A stretch of 59,957 nt of DNA from an uncultured Oscillospiraceae bacterium (GCA_949285275.1 CASEBP010000041.1:1-59957); one strand, 5' to 3'; shown: positions 32,201 through 40,444, numbered from the stretch's first letter. Notes: generated from the sequence alone by a model not told the origin. Made by a program: numbers and translations.

Positions 32201-32926
32201 TCAGCCGCCCATAGCGCCGATCACCGTCGAGGCAAGCATACCGACCACCATGCAGATGGTCAGGCCCCATTCCTTGAGCCACTGCTTGTTGGCCTTCTTG
32301 TTGTAGCTCTGGATGATGAACATCGCGAGAGCAGCCACGATAACGGCATAGCCCTTGGTCTTGAAGGGAGTCAGCTGATCGAGGGTCATCGAAGAGTACA
32401 CGCCGATCAGAGCGCCGGTGCCGAGGGTCGGGACCAACGCGGCGTTGCCGCCCGCCAGCACGGTGCTGACCTTCTCCATCTTGTCACTGAAGAGCGCTGC
32501 GAAGACGACCCAGCCAACACAGCCGGCCGACATAACGATGGCGGCACTCATCAGATAGTCAGGGCTCAGTGTGCCCTGCTCATAGGCGGCAATCAGGTCC
32601 ATGCCCATGCCTTCAGCGGTGAAGTTGGCACCCTGCAGCTCATAGCTGACCGATCCGATGAAGTCGACACGCAGCCAGGCCAGCGGCGCACCCACATACA
32701 TCATCAGCGAAAGGATGGTCGTCAGCATCACGAAGCAGGGACCGATCGAGGTCACCATTGCGCTGCGGATAGCCGAGCTGACCTGCTTCTCGGTCAGGCC
32801 GATCCGGATTGCGTCCTTCTTGCTGCGTTTAAAGAAGATCCACGCCTGATACAGGACGATCAAAACGCCCGGTGTACAGGCAAGCCACATTACGAGGCCG
32901 TTTGCCATGTTGTTGTATGCTTCCAT
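32201..32926 (-). CDS. DUF5058 family membrane protein (putative permease)
   Basis: A 241-residue protein with about six helices and the DUF5058 pattern: WLACTPGVLIVLYQAWIFFK, KDAIRIGLTEKQVSSAIRSA, SIGPCFVMLTTILSLM, GAPLAWLRVDFIGSVSYEL, GCVGWVVFAALFSDKM and LVPTLGTGALIGVYSS. The family is often found beside M20 peptidases in Clostridia and is thought to be a transporter. Here too it sits directly after an M20 gene (98-bp gap) and before a second membrane protein. Confidence 0.82.
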   Translation of the reverse strand: MEAYNNMANGLVMWLACTPGVLIVLYQAWIFFKRSKKDAIRIGLTEKQVSSAIRSAMVTSIGPCFVMLTTILSLMMYVGAPLAWLRVDFIGSVSYELQGANFTAEGMGMDLIAAYEQGTLSPDYLMSAAIVMSAGCVGWVVFAALFSDKMEKVSTVLAGGNAALVPTLGTGALIGVYSSMTLDQLTPFKTKGYAVIVAALAMFIIQSYNKKANKQWLKEWGLTICMVVGMLASTVIGAMGG

Positions 32927-33025
32927 AAAAATTCAACACCCTTCCTTGCTCTATCGTTTCGTAGGGATTGTGCGACATGGTTGTTCCAGCTTGCTACCGC
33001 CTCCTTATCCTTGGACGCCTCCGGC

Positions 33026-34375
33026 TCAGTCGAGCAGCGGCAGCGGTTTGGGTTCGATGGTCTCTACCTTTTTCATGCTATCCATATAGCGGATGTATTC
33101 CTCTTTGGAGAGGACCTGCTCATAGCTTTCGATCAGGGCGTGGGCAGCGTCAGCGCCGTTTTTCAGGAGCTTGTAAGCAACCAGCGCGAAGATCTTGGCG
33201 GTAGCAACATAGGCAAGCTCCTCATCAATCGGGAGCATATCGGGGTTGTGCAGCGTTCCGCGATAGCCGCCGGTGCCAAACTGAAGCAGCGGCATGATGC
33301 AGGAGACGTCGCCAAAGTCGGTCGACCCGGTCGTATGCATATCCGCCCGGTGATAGGAGATCCGGTAGCCCTTGGTTTGGGCCACATCAGCGAGGGCTTC
33401 CTCGACGACCCGGGTGTCCTTGGCGGGAATGGTGGGCAGGTAACCAGGCATCGTGTTGATGGTAGCGCCGCAGCCGGTCGCCACCGCGCCGGCCCGGATC
33501 GAGCGGTCAAACTTCTCGCTCGCGTCGGTGAAGGCGGGGATGTTCTTGGCTCGGACCGAATGCTCCATCGTGACGTTATCGGCGATGATGTTCATCGCCT
33601 CGCCGCCGCGGGAGATGAAGCCGTGGACGCGCACCGTATCGCAGTCGCGGAAGCTCTCACGCTGCATATCGATCGCGTGCATCGCCAGCGTTGCGGCATT
33701 GAGGGCATCGAGGCCCCGGTGAGGAGCGCCCGCCGCGTGAGCCTTGCGCCCGTGGAACTCCACCACTTTGTTGACAAAGCCGTTGCTGCTGTTGTTCTTG
33801 AGGACCAGTTCCTCGGCCGGGTCGGTGTGATGTCCGACGGCGATATCGATGTCATCCATCGCGCCGATCCGAATCAGCTCGCACTTGCCGCCGCCATAGC
33901 CGATCTTTCCCTGCTCCATCAGGCCCTTCTTGAACTCGATATCGACAAACTCCTCGGCCGGAACCGCGAAAAAGACGACGTTGCCGTCGAGTGCATCGCG
34001 GATCTCGGGATCGGTCAGCGCGAAGAGCGAACCGATGACCCCTGCAACCTGGGCGTTATGGCCGCAGCAGTGGGAGGCACCCGTTTCGGGATTGGCATCG
34101 GGATGGTTCGGAATCGGCAGCGCATCCATCTCACCGATCAGCGCCACCGTCGTGCCAGGCGCGCCCTTCCCTTTCAGATACCCCTTGACGCCGGTGACCG
34201 CGAGGCCTTCTTCGACCTCCAGCCCCTTTGCCTTGAGGAAATCAGCAAATTTTCCTGCAGTTCGGAATTCCTTGAATCCCATCTCGGCATGCGTCCAGAT
34301 ATCCCGGCCTGCCGCGATGATTTCCTCCCGGTTCTGATCGATCAGATCCAGGATTTTCTGTTCCAGGTGATCCAT
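33026..34375 (-). CDS. M20 family amidohydrolase
   Basis: A 449-residue zinc hydrolase of the M20D/AbgB-like group. Near the N-terminus DIWTHAEMGFKEFRTAGKFA; metal-site segments GEMDALPIPNHPDA, SHCCGHNAQVAGVIGS, VPAEEFVD and GHHTDPAEE; a dimerisation domain with EFHGRKAHAAGAPHRGLDAL; and the last ligand region STDFGDVSCIMP. Such enzymes split amide bonds of N-acyl or N-carbamoyl amino acids or small peptides. The ATG at 34375 suits GGGGGAC better than the GTG at 34381. It follows the regulator by 16 bp. Confidence 0.92.
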   Translation of the reverse strand: MDHLEQKILDLIDQNREEIIAAGRDIWTHAEMGFKEFRTAGKFADFLKAKGLEVEEGLAVTGVKGYLKGKGAPGTTVALIGEMDALPIPNHPDANPETGASHCCGHNAQVAGVIGSLFALTDPEIRDALDGNVVFFAVPAEEFVDIEFKKGLMEQGKIGYGGGKCELIRIGAMDDIDIAVGHHTDPAEELVLKNNSSNGFVNKVVEFHGRKAHAAGAPHRGLDALNAATLAMHAIDMQRESFRDCDTVRVHGFISRGGEAMNIIADNVTMEHSVRAKNIPAFTDASEKFDRSIRAGAVATGCGATINTMPGYLPTIPAKDTRVVEEALADVAQTKGYRISYHRADMHTTGSTDFGDVSCIMPLLQFGTGGYRGTLHNPDMLPIDEELAYVATAKIFALVAYKLLKNGADAAHALIESYEQVLSKEEYIRYMDSMKKVETIEPKPLPLLD

Positions 34376-34391
34376 AATCACAGTCCCCCTT

Positions 34392-35060
34392 TTAGGTTTT
34401 ATTGAGCTTACTCAAATACCGATAAATAGTAGCCTCAGAGGAGGCCATCTGCCGCGCAACCTCACTGACTGCACCTTTGAGAAGAAAGACGCCCTTGTTG
34501 TTGAGCTGCTCGACAACCTTCATCTTCTCTTCCTGGGTCAGCCGGTCGACCGGTACTCCGGAGCTTTCGAGAGCCGAGTGCAGCACCGACTGGATGACCT
34601 CATGGATCGAATCGGGGAAGGTTTCCTCGACCGTGTCCTGCAGCAATCCGGCCAGCTCAGGCGGCTGGGCCTGAGCCAGCGAAATCTGAAACAGCTTTGA
34701 GAGGCTCTCAGCCGCCTCAAGATAAGCGCTGGTGTCATAGTTGACACACAGCATACCGATCAGCGTATCATGTTCGTCCTTGATAAACATCGTGGCCGAA
34801 CGAAGCGGGCTGTTCTTGCGGGAGATGCCCCGGTAGTTGACGACGTAGTTCTGTTTCTCATAGACCCGTTCGGCTGCAAATTGCAGTGCCAAGCCGGTCA
34901 GTGGAGCGCCGGGAGTTCTTCCGCTGATCTGGTTGTTGACGATCGCGGCGATCTGGTTGTTTCCGTCGCTGAGGTCATGCAGCACGATTTCATACTGGCT
35001 GCCCAGCGTCTTTCCCAGAAACTCCACCAAAACACAATATTGTCGGATAATCGGATGCAT
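34392..35060 (-). CDS. YheO/DauR-like transcriptional regulator
   Basis: A 222-residue regulator with an N-terminal YheO-type PAS domain (EFLGKTLGSQYEIVLHDLSD, IAAIVNNQISGRTPGAPLT, NYRGISRKNSPLRSATMFIK) and a C-terminal helix-turn-helix (KMKVVEQLNNKGVFLLKGAV, SEVARQMASSEATIYRYLSK). DauR of Pseudomonas, of this type, responds to D-arginine catabolism. The ATG at 35060 follows GGAAGGA; the longer frame is unsupported. It is first in its operon and divergent from ridA-cyuA, so it probably controls both. Confidence 0.9.
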   Translation of the reverse strand: MHPIIRQYCVLVEFLGKTLGSQYEIVLHDLSDGNNQIAAIVNNQISGRTPGAPLTGLALQFAAERVYEKQNYVVNYRGISRKNSPLRSATMFIKDEHDTLIGMLCVNYDTSAYLEAAESLSKLFQISLAQAQPPELAGLLQDTVEETFPDSIHEVIQSVLHSALESSGVPVDRLTQEEKMKVVEQLNNKGVFLLKGAVSEVARQMASSEATIYRYLSKLNKT

Positions 35061-35085
35061 GACCTGTTCCTTCCCGTTTTTGGTG

Positions 35086-35125
35086 TGCAAGAAATTCTTT
35101 GCAATCAAGAAATTACTTGCAAGAA
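35086..35125. promoter_or_regulatory. inverted repeats upstream of the YheO-like regulator
   Basis: TGCAAGAAATTCTTTGCA (35086-35103), nearly palindromic, followed by CTTGCAAG (35116-35123). Both lie in the 5' UTR of the regulator operon and are candidate regulator sites. Confidence 0.5.
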
Positions 35126-35157
35126 TAAAATTTTCTCTTTCATCAAATTTTATTGTT

Positions 35158-35185
35158 ATTATACTGTTATTTAGAAAAAAAGCAA
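35158..35185 (-). promoter_or_regulatory. promoter of the regulator-M20-DUF5058-ATC operon
   Basis: On the minus strand TTGCTT, 16-bp spacer, TATAAT. Confidence 0.6.
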
Positions 35186-35251
35186 GGTCTCCGGGACAAT
35201 ACCGTTAAATAGCCCAAATAAGATGAAAAATTTTTGTCCATAAAATGAATT

Positions 35252-35266
35252 GAAGAAATTTTCTTC
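35252..35266. promoter_or_regulatory. palindrome upstream of ridA
   Basis: GAAGAAATTTTCTTC, about 32 bp before the ridA -35; its core AAGAAATT...CTT recalls the palindrome at 35086-35103. Confidence 0.4.
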
Positions 35267-35297
35267 GATGAAAAAATTTATTACGGTGATAAAATCA

Positions 35298-35326
35298 TTG
35301 ACTTCACGATTGCAGGATAGTATGAT
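35298..35326 (+). promoter_or_regulatory. promoter of ridA-cyuA
   Basis: TTGACT, 17-bp spacer, TATGAT. Confidence 0.75.
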
Positions 35327-35388
35327 GGATGATAAGGTAAAGTCGATTTTTTCCTTTTGGAGGAAAGTAAATAAGGAGATGGAGTTTC

Positions 35389-35766
35389 ATGAAGCAGCAG
35401 ATCAATGTCGCCAATGCGCCCGCCGCAATCGGGCCCTATTCGCAGGGAATTCTGTCAGGTAACCTCGCCTTCTTGTCGGGACAGCTTCCGATCAACCCCG
35501 CCACCAAGGCGATGCCCGAAGGAATCACCGCACAGGCCAAGCAGAGTCTGGAGAATGTCAAGGCTGTCCTCGCTGGAGAAGGCTTCACGCTGCAGGATGT
35601 GGTGAAGACCACCGTTTATCTGCAAAACATGGATGATTTTGCGGCGATGAACGCCGTCTATGCTGAGTATTTTTCCACTCCCTTCCCGGCGAGAAGCGCC
35701 TTTGAGGTCGCCCGGCTGCCGATGGGAGCGCTGGTCGAAATCGAGTGTATTGCCTGTAAGGGATAA
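35389..35766 (+). CDS. ridA: RidA family reactive intermediate deaminase
   Basis: A 125-residue Rid protein that hydrolyses enamine/imine intermediates such as 2-aminoacrylate. The family run is complete: NAPAAIGPYSQGILSGNLAF, LSGQLPINP, LENVKAVLAGEGFTLQDVVK, TTVYLQNMDDF, FPARSAFEVARLPMGALVEI (Arg of PARS binds the substrate carboxylate) and a final CIACKG. AAGGAG precedes the ATG. It is paired with the cysteine desulfidase gene 30 bp downstream, an enzyme that releases aminoacrylate. Confidence 0.95.
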   Translation: MKQQINVANAPAAIGPYSQGILSGNLAFLSGQLPINPATKAMPEGITAQAKQSLENVKAVLAGEGFTLQDVVKTTVYLQNMDDFAAMNAVYAEYFSTPFPARSAFEVARLPMGALVEIECIACKG

Positions 35767-35796
35767 TCCCGCAGCCTGAAAGGAGCCGAAAAGGAA

Positions 35797-37101
35797 ATGG
35801 ACGTCGCCAGAATTGTCACCGTCCTCGACAGCGAAATGGAATTTGCCACCGGTTGTACCGAGCCGGCCGCCATCGCCTTCACCGCCGCCCATGCGGGAAA
35901 GGCACTTGCCGCCCTCGGCGCCCAGCCGGAGCGGGTCGAGGTAGCCGCGAGCATCAACATGATCAAGAATGCCCTTGCGGCCGGCATCCCCAAAACCCAG
36001 TATACCGGCATCGACTATGCCGCGTCGATTGGTGCTTTCATCGCCGAACCCGACCGGATGCTCGGCATCTTTGAGGGGGCCACTCCCGAGGCCCTGAAGG
36101 CTGCCGACGCCCTGGTCCAGGCTGGAAATGCCCCGGTCGTGACCGCCCAGGCTCCGCAGCTTCTCTATATCGACGTCACGGTGCGCGGCGGTGGGCATTT
36201 CGCCCGCGCGGTGGTTGCCGATCTGCACACCAACCTGATCCACCTCGAGACCGACCAGGGCGTTGTGTTTGACGCCGGGGAAGGCCAGGGCGGAAAGGGC
36301 GGAGTTACCCCCGCCGAGATTTCACAGGGGCTGAGCCTTGAGCGGATTTTCACCTTTATTGACCAGGAGTTTGAACCGTTTGGTCCGCAGGGTGAGACGA
36401 TTCGCCGCGCCGTCTCGGTCAACACTGCCATCTCGCAGGAGGGCCTTCGCAATGATTACGGTCTTCGCATCGGAAAAATGCTGACCGAGGCCCGGAAAAA
36501 AGCAGGACTGCCCGGCGACCTGGCTACCGACTGTATGATCGCTGCAGCCGCAGGTGCTGACGCCCGGATGGCGGGCGCCCCGGTTCCGGTCATGACCAAC
36601 TCGGGCAGCGGCAACCAGGGTATCACTGCGACGATGCCGGTCGTAGCCGCCGCGGGTCGGCTCGGCTGCGGGGAGGAAAAAATGCTGCGCGCCGTTGCGC
36701 TGAGCAACCTCGTCGCGATCTACATCAAATCCAAGTTCGGCCGTCTCTCGGCATTGTGCGGCGCAACGGTCGCCGGAACCGGTTCGGCCTGTGCCATCAC
36801 CTATCTGCTCGGCGGCGGCCTGAAGGAAATTGGCTACGCCGTCCAGAACATGGCGGGCAACGTCGTTGGCATGCTCTGTGACGGTGCCAAAGCGGACTGC
36901 GCGCTGAAGATCTCCACCTGCATCAATGCGGCGGTCCAGGCTGCCCTGATGGCCTCGCAGGGGGTCCGGGTAGCCAGCACCGACGGCATCGTAGAGGAGG
37001 ATCCTGAAAAGACGCTCGAGAATTTCTCGGCCATCTCCCGCAACTGCTCTCACACCCTCGACAGCGCCGTCATCCAGATGATGCTCTCGAAAAAGGCCTG
37101 A
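35797..37101 (+). CDS. L-cysteine desulfidase family protein (UPF0597, YhaM/CyuA-like)
   Basis: A 434-residue enzyme of the UPF0597/COG3681 family, related to Fe-S serine dehydratase. Conserved pieces are FATGCTEPAAIAF, ASINMIKNALAAGIP, MTNSGSGNQGI, KFGRLSALCGATVAGTGSACA and GMLCDGAKADCALKISTC; the cysteines in these would hold the iron-sulfur cluster. Characterised members split L-cysteine to sulfide, ammonia and pyruvate through 2-aminoacrylate. Serine as substrate is an alternative. It is in an operon with ridA; AAAGGAG lies upstream. Confidence 0.88.
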   Translation: MDVARIVTVLDSEMEFATGCTEPAAIAFTAAHAGKALAALGAQPERVEVAASINMIKNALAAGIPKTQYTGIDYAASIGAFIAEPDRMLGIFEGATPEALKAADALVQAGNAPVVTAQAPQLLYIDVTVRGGGHFARAVVADLHTNLIHLETDQGVVFDAGEGQGGKGGVTPAEISQGLSLERIFTFIDQEFEPFGPQGETIRRAVSVNTAISQEGLRNDYGLRIGKMLTEARKKAGLPGDLATDCMIAAAAGADARMAGAPVPVMTNSGSGNQGITATMPVVAAAGRLGCGEEKMLRAVALSNLVAIYIKSKFGRLSALCGATVAGTGSACAITYLLGGGLKEIGYAVQNMAGNVVGMLCDGAKADCALKISTCINAAVQAALMASQGVRVASTDGIVEEDPEKTLENFSAISRNCSHTLDSAVIQMMLSKKA

Positions 37102-37121
37102 GCCTCCCTCTCAGGCAGAAC

Positions 37122-37157
37122 AAAGCCCCGCGTATCGGCATGATACGCGGGGCTTTT
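37122..37157. terminator. terminator between convergent cyuA-like and ATC genes
   Basis: AAAGCCCCGCGTATC/GATACGCGGGGCTTT with a 5-nt loop and T-runs in both directions. Confidence 0.85.
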
Positions 37158-37161
37158 TGGT

Positions 37162-37851
37162 TCAGTCGCAGCGGTCGAAATCGGTGTCACGGTAGCTTTG
37201 AAGCGTCTCTGCCATTTCCGGCCCGTATGTTTCGGTGAAGTCCTCAAGGACCCCATGGGCAACCTCCTCGCCCTCCTTCCCGAAGATCGCCGCAGCGACC
37301 TCGCGGTAGGTCCAGTAGGAATGGCCGCAGTGGTAGTCAAAGCCACACAGGTTTTTGGGGTCCTTCTTCCAGGGCCCGGGGCCGGGATTGGCATCCCGGA
37401 CGATATGGATGCAACAGGGGCTGCGATGCAGCGTCTGGGGAACCCGATAGTCGAGGTAGGGATTGAATCCCCGGCAGATCGAATTGTCGAGATGGCGGCA
37501 GTATTCCTCCCCGGCGTCGGTCAGCCCCATTTCAGCAAATTGGGTGTGCCACGGACAGACCGTGACCCGCTTGACATAATCCCGCCCGGTCGCAAGCACC
37601 TCGCTGTTGTTGGCACAACCGAGCGCCGTCGCCTCTTCGCTGTTGACCCACTCGCCGTACCGCAGATAGGTGGCAAAGGTCAGCGGCTGGCCGTCCCGGA
37701 TTGCCCGCTGAGCCATCCGGCGGCCACGCTGCTCGGCATATCGCTGGGTCGCCTGAATGAAGGCGGCCTTTCCCCTCTCCCCGAAGCGATCGGTGAGCCG
37801 GACATAATAGCGCGCCGCAAGATAAGCGTGTACCTTTTCATTGAATCCCAT
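37162..37851 (-). CDS. L-2-amino-thiazoline-4-carboxylate hydrolase family protein (copy 2)
   Basis: A 229-residue paralogue of the protein at 30693-31385, alike over its whole length: ARYYVRLTDRFGERGKAAFI, QRGRRMAQRAI, CPWHTQFAEMGLTDAGEEYC then RHLDNSICRGFNPYL, and FDYHCGHSYWTY. Both end in a Cys-Asp pair. Differences cluster in the region after NPYL (a Pro/Gly-rich GPGPWKKDPKNL here), which may set substrate choice. It lies behind ilvE but after a terminator, so it may be expressed at a lower level. The ATG at 37851 is chosen by alignment with copy 1. Confidence 0.8.
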   Translation of the reverse strand: MGFNEKVHAYLAARYYVRLTDRFGERGKAAFIQATQRYAEQRGRRMAQRAIRDGQPLTFATYLRYGEWVNSEEATALGCANNSEVLATGRDYVKRVTVCPWHTQFAEMGLTDAGEEYCRHLDNSICRGFNPYLDYRVPQTLHRSPCCIHIVRDANPGPGPWKKDPKNLCGFDYHCGHSYWTYREVAAAIFGKEGEEVAHGVLEDFTETYGPEMAETLQSYRDTDFDRCD

Positions 37852-37871
37852 CGTCCCGTCTCCTTTCGAAT

Positions 37872-37903
37872 AAAAACAGGGCCGGACTGCCTGTCCGGCC
37901 CTG
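37872..37903 (-). terminator. terminator of ilvE
   Basis: On the minus strand AGGGCCGGACAGGCAGTCCG with GCCCT then GTTTTTA; lies between ilvE and the second ATC-hydrolase gene. Confidence 0.75.
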
Positions 37904-37913
37904 CGCCTTCCGC

Positions 37914-38939
37914 TTACAGAATCGGGTAAACCCAACCCTTGGGGCCTTCGATGCGGCCCATCTGGATGCCGGTGAGGGTATCGTAGAGCTTCTGAATGAC
38001 CGGTCCCATCTTCTCCATACCGGAGGGGAACCGGATCTCGGTGCCGTGGTCGTCAATCAGGCCGACCGGCGAGATGACCGCCGCGGTACCGCACAGGCCG
38101 CACTCGGCGAAGTCCTTGAGCTCGGAGAAATAAACCTCCCGCTCCTCGCACTCGAGGCCCAGGATATCCCGCGCAACGGTCATCAGCGAGCGGCGGGTGA
38201 TCGAAGGCAGGATCGAGGGGGACTTGGGGGTGACCACCTTGCCGTCCTTGGTGACAAAAATGAAGTTTGCACCGCCGGTTTCTTCGACCTTGGTGCGGGT
38301 GGCGGCATCGAGATAGAGGTTCTCGGCAAAGCCGCGGTCATGCGCCTCATAGCCAGGGAAGAGGCTCATCGCATAGTTGAGGCCAGCCTTGATGTGGCCG
38401 GTGCCGTGAGGGGCTGCCCGGTCGTAGTCGCTGACACACAGGCGGATCGGCTTGGCGCCGCCCTTGAAATAGGGGCCAACCGGTGTGCAGAAGAGCCGGA
38501 AGGTGTATTCAGGCGCCGGAGCCACCCCGATAACCGGGCCGGATCCATACATATAAGGGCGAATATAGAGGGTCGCGCCCGAGCCATAGGGCGGGACATA
38601 AGCGGCATTGGCGCGGACAACCTGCTCAACCGCTTCAAGGAACCGCTCCTTCGGGAAGACCGGCATCATCAGCCGGCGGCAGGTGTTGCTCATCCGCTCA
38701 GCATTGAGGTCGGGGCGGAAGCAGACGATCCGGCCGTCCTCGGTGGTGTAGGCCTTGAGCCCTTCAAAGCAGGTCTGGGCGTACTGCAGCACCCCGGCCG
38801 ACTCGTTCATCGTGACATTCGGGTCGGAGGTGAGCATTCCGTCGTCCCACTTTCCGTCCTTATAAACCGAAACATACCGTTTGTCGGTCGGCTGGTAAGC
38901 AAAGCCAAGATTGGCCCAGTCGATGTTCTTTTTTTCCAT
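37914..38939 (-). CDS. ilvE: branched-chain amino acid aminotransferase
   Basis: A 341-residue fold-type IV PLP enzyme. ESAGVLQYAQTCFEGLKAYT, CFRPDLNAERMSNTCRRLMM, ATLYIRPYMYGSGPVIGVAP, GTGHIKAGLNYAMSLF (PLP lysine), KVEETGGANFIFVTKDG and ECGLCGTAAVISPVGLI match the type II BCAT group. It interconverts Leu, Ile and Val with their 2-oxo acids using glutamate. The ATG at 38939 follows AAAGGGG, and the promoter is consensus. Whether it works with the neighbouring cysteine locus is unclear. Confidence 0.95.
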   Translation of the reverse strand: MEKKNIDWANLGFAYQPTDKRYVSVYKDGKWDDGMLTSDPNVTMNESAGVLQYAQTCFEGLKAYTTEDGRIVCFRPDLNAERMSNTCRRLMMPVFPKERFLEAVEQVVRANAAYVPPYGSGATLYIRPYMYGSGPVIGVAPAPEYTFRLFCTPVGPYFKGGAKPIRLCVSDYDRAAPHGTGHIKAGLNYAMSLFPGYEAHDRGFAENLYLDAATRTKVEETGGANFIFVTKDGKVVTPKSPSILPSITRRSLMTVARDILGLECEEREVYFSELKDFAECGLCGTAAVISPVGLIDDHGTEIRFPSGMEKMGPVIQKLYDTLTGIQMGRIEGPKGWVYPIL

Positions 38940-38981
38940 ATGGATATCCCCTTTCCAATTCGGTCTGGCTTCACGGTTTCT

Positions 38982-39010
38982 ATTATAGTACGTCATTGGG
39001 ACACTGTCAA
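38982..39010 (-). promoter_or_regulatory. promoter of ilvE
   Basis: On the minus strand TTGACA, 17-bp spacer, TATAAT. Confidence 0.85.
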
Positions 39011-39032
39011 AGAAAACCACCCCGTTTCGACG

Positions 39033-39072
39033 AAAAAAAGCGCCGGAAACGGTCATTCCCGTCTCCGGCGCA
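39033..39072 (-). terminator. terminator of the CorC/HlyC-type gene
   Basis: On the minus strand GCGCCGGAGACGG, 6-nt loop, CCGTTTCCGGCGC then TTTTTTT. Confidence 0.8.
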
Positions 39073-39079
39073 GCCCGGT

Positions 39080-40363
39080 TCAGTCGGTTTCCTCCCGGTG
39101 TGGGTCAACGGCAGCCCGGATCTTGCCGATCCGCCTCTCATCCGCCTGAACAACGGTGAAGGTCACCCCGCTGTAGGAGGCGACCGGCGGCGGCTGCAGC
39201 GTCTTTGGCACTCCGCCAAGCAGCTCGATGACAAAGCCGCCCAGCGTATCGGCGTCGGAATCCTCCGGCACCTCAATCTCCAGCAGCTGCTCAGCCTCCG
39301 AAATGCCCATCGAGCCGTCAAGCAGATAGACCCCGTCTCCGACGGTGACCGCATCGGGGGCCTCCTGGTCGTACTCATCCTGGATGTTGCCGAAGATCGT
39401 TTCGAGCAGATCCTCCATCGTCACAATACCGTAGGTGCCGCCGTACTCGTCGACGACCACAGCAAGCTGGGTCTTTTTGCGCTGCAGCAGCGAAAAGACG
39501 TCGGAACAGCTGCTCGACTCCGGCACATAGAGCGGCGGACGCATCCGGGACGCCAGATCAAATTCGTCGGGCCGGTCGATATAGGCGATCAGGTCCTTGG
39601 CGTAGACGATGCCGCAGATCGAATCGATGTCCTCCTCATAGACCGGAATCCGGGAATAGCCGGTTGCGATTGCGACCTGAGCAACCTCGCGCAGCGTCGC
39701 ATTGACCGGTACCGCAGCCACCTCGGTACGGTGGGTCATGACCTCCGACACATCGCGGTCATCGAATTCGAAGATGCTGTTGATCATCTTCTTTTCGCTC
39801 TCTTCGATCGCGCCGCGCTCCTCCCCCTCGTCGACCAGCATCCGGATCTCCTCCTCGGTCACCGAATGGGGCGGCTCAGCGGGGTTCTTTCCGGCCAGCC
39901 GGACCGGCAGCCCTGACACCGCGCCGATCACTCCCCGCAGCGGGGTGACGACGAGATGTCCCAGCCGCAATACCCCCGCAAGCGGATAGGCAAAGGCATC
40001 GGGGAAGTATCCGGCAAGCCGGCGGGGCGCAATCACGCCGAGCGCAAAGTAGAGCAGGCTCCAGCCGGCCACCAGACCCCAGGCAGGCAGTGTCCCCAGC
40101 GGTTCGCCGGCCAGCCAGAGAACCGGCAGCGAAACGGCCAGGCCGCCCGTTGAAAGGATCCGAACGCTCAATTCGACCCGTTCATGGCGGTCAAGCAGGG
40201 CGAAAATCTTCTGGGCACGGCGATCCCCTGCATGCCTGCGGCGCTGCAGGTCCCCGTCATCGAGATAGACGGCGGCCGACTCGGCCAGATTGACCAGGAC
40301 GGAAATCAGGAAGGGCAGCGCGACAAACCAAAGCCACGCCGCCGGACTACTGTGCGGGTTCAT
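39080..40363 (-). CDS. CNNM/HlyC/CorC family membrane protein with CBS domains
   Basis: A 427-residue protein: N-terminal CNNM-type membrane domain (three or four helices, residues 1-150), then HSVTEEEIRMLVDEGEERGA, two CBS domains (MTHRTEVAAVPVNATLREVA; SRIPVYEEDIDSICGIVYAK; then TQLAVVVDEYGGTYGIVTME, DLLETIFGNIQDEYD) and the C-terminal CorC_HlyC domain. Members are linked to magnesium or cobalt efflux; older hemolysin names are misleading. The DUF1015 gene lies 82 bp upstream on the same strand. The start has AGGAGAGA. Confidence 0.9.
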   Translation of the reverse strand: MNPHSSPAAWLWFVALPFLISVLVNLAESAAVYLDDGDLQRRRHAGDRRAQKIFALLDRHERVELSVRILSTGGLAVSLPVLWLAGEPLGTLPAWGLVAGWSLLYFALGVIAPRRLAGYFPDAFAYPLAGVLRLGHLVVTPLRGVIGAVSGLPVRLAGKNPAEPPHSVTEEEIRMLVDEGEERGAIEESEKKMINSIFEFDDRDVSEVMTHRTEVAAVPVNATLREVAQVAIATGYSRIPVYEEDIDSICGIVYAKDLIAYIDRPDEFDLASRMRPPLYVPESSSCSDVFSLLQRKKTQLAVVVDEYGGTYGIVTMEDLLETIFGNIQDEYDQEAPDAVTVGDGVYLLDGSMGISEAEQLLEIEVPEDSDADTLGGFVIELLGGVPKTLQPPPVASYSGVTFTVVQADERRIGKIRAAVDPHREETD

Positions 40364-40444
40364 CTTGTCTCTCCTTTGGCAGAAGAGGGCGGAAGAGCCG
40401 CCCTCCGGTATTTCCTCTTATCATAGCCGATTTGGAAGCTGCTG

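Noticed and set aside
31406..34405. A 999-codon open frame on the plus strand
   Set aside because: It is antisense to the M20, DUF5058 and partner genes, which have clear families and ribosome binding sites; the frame stays open because of GC-biased third positions.
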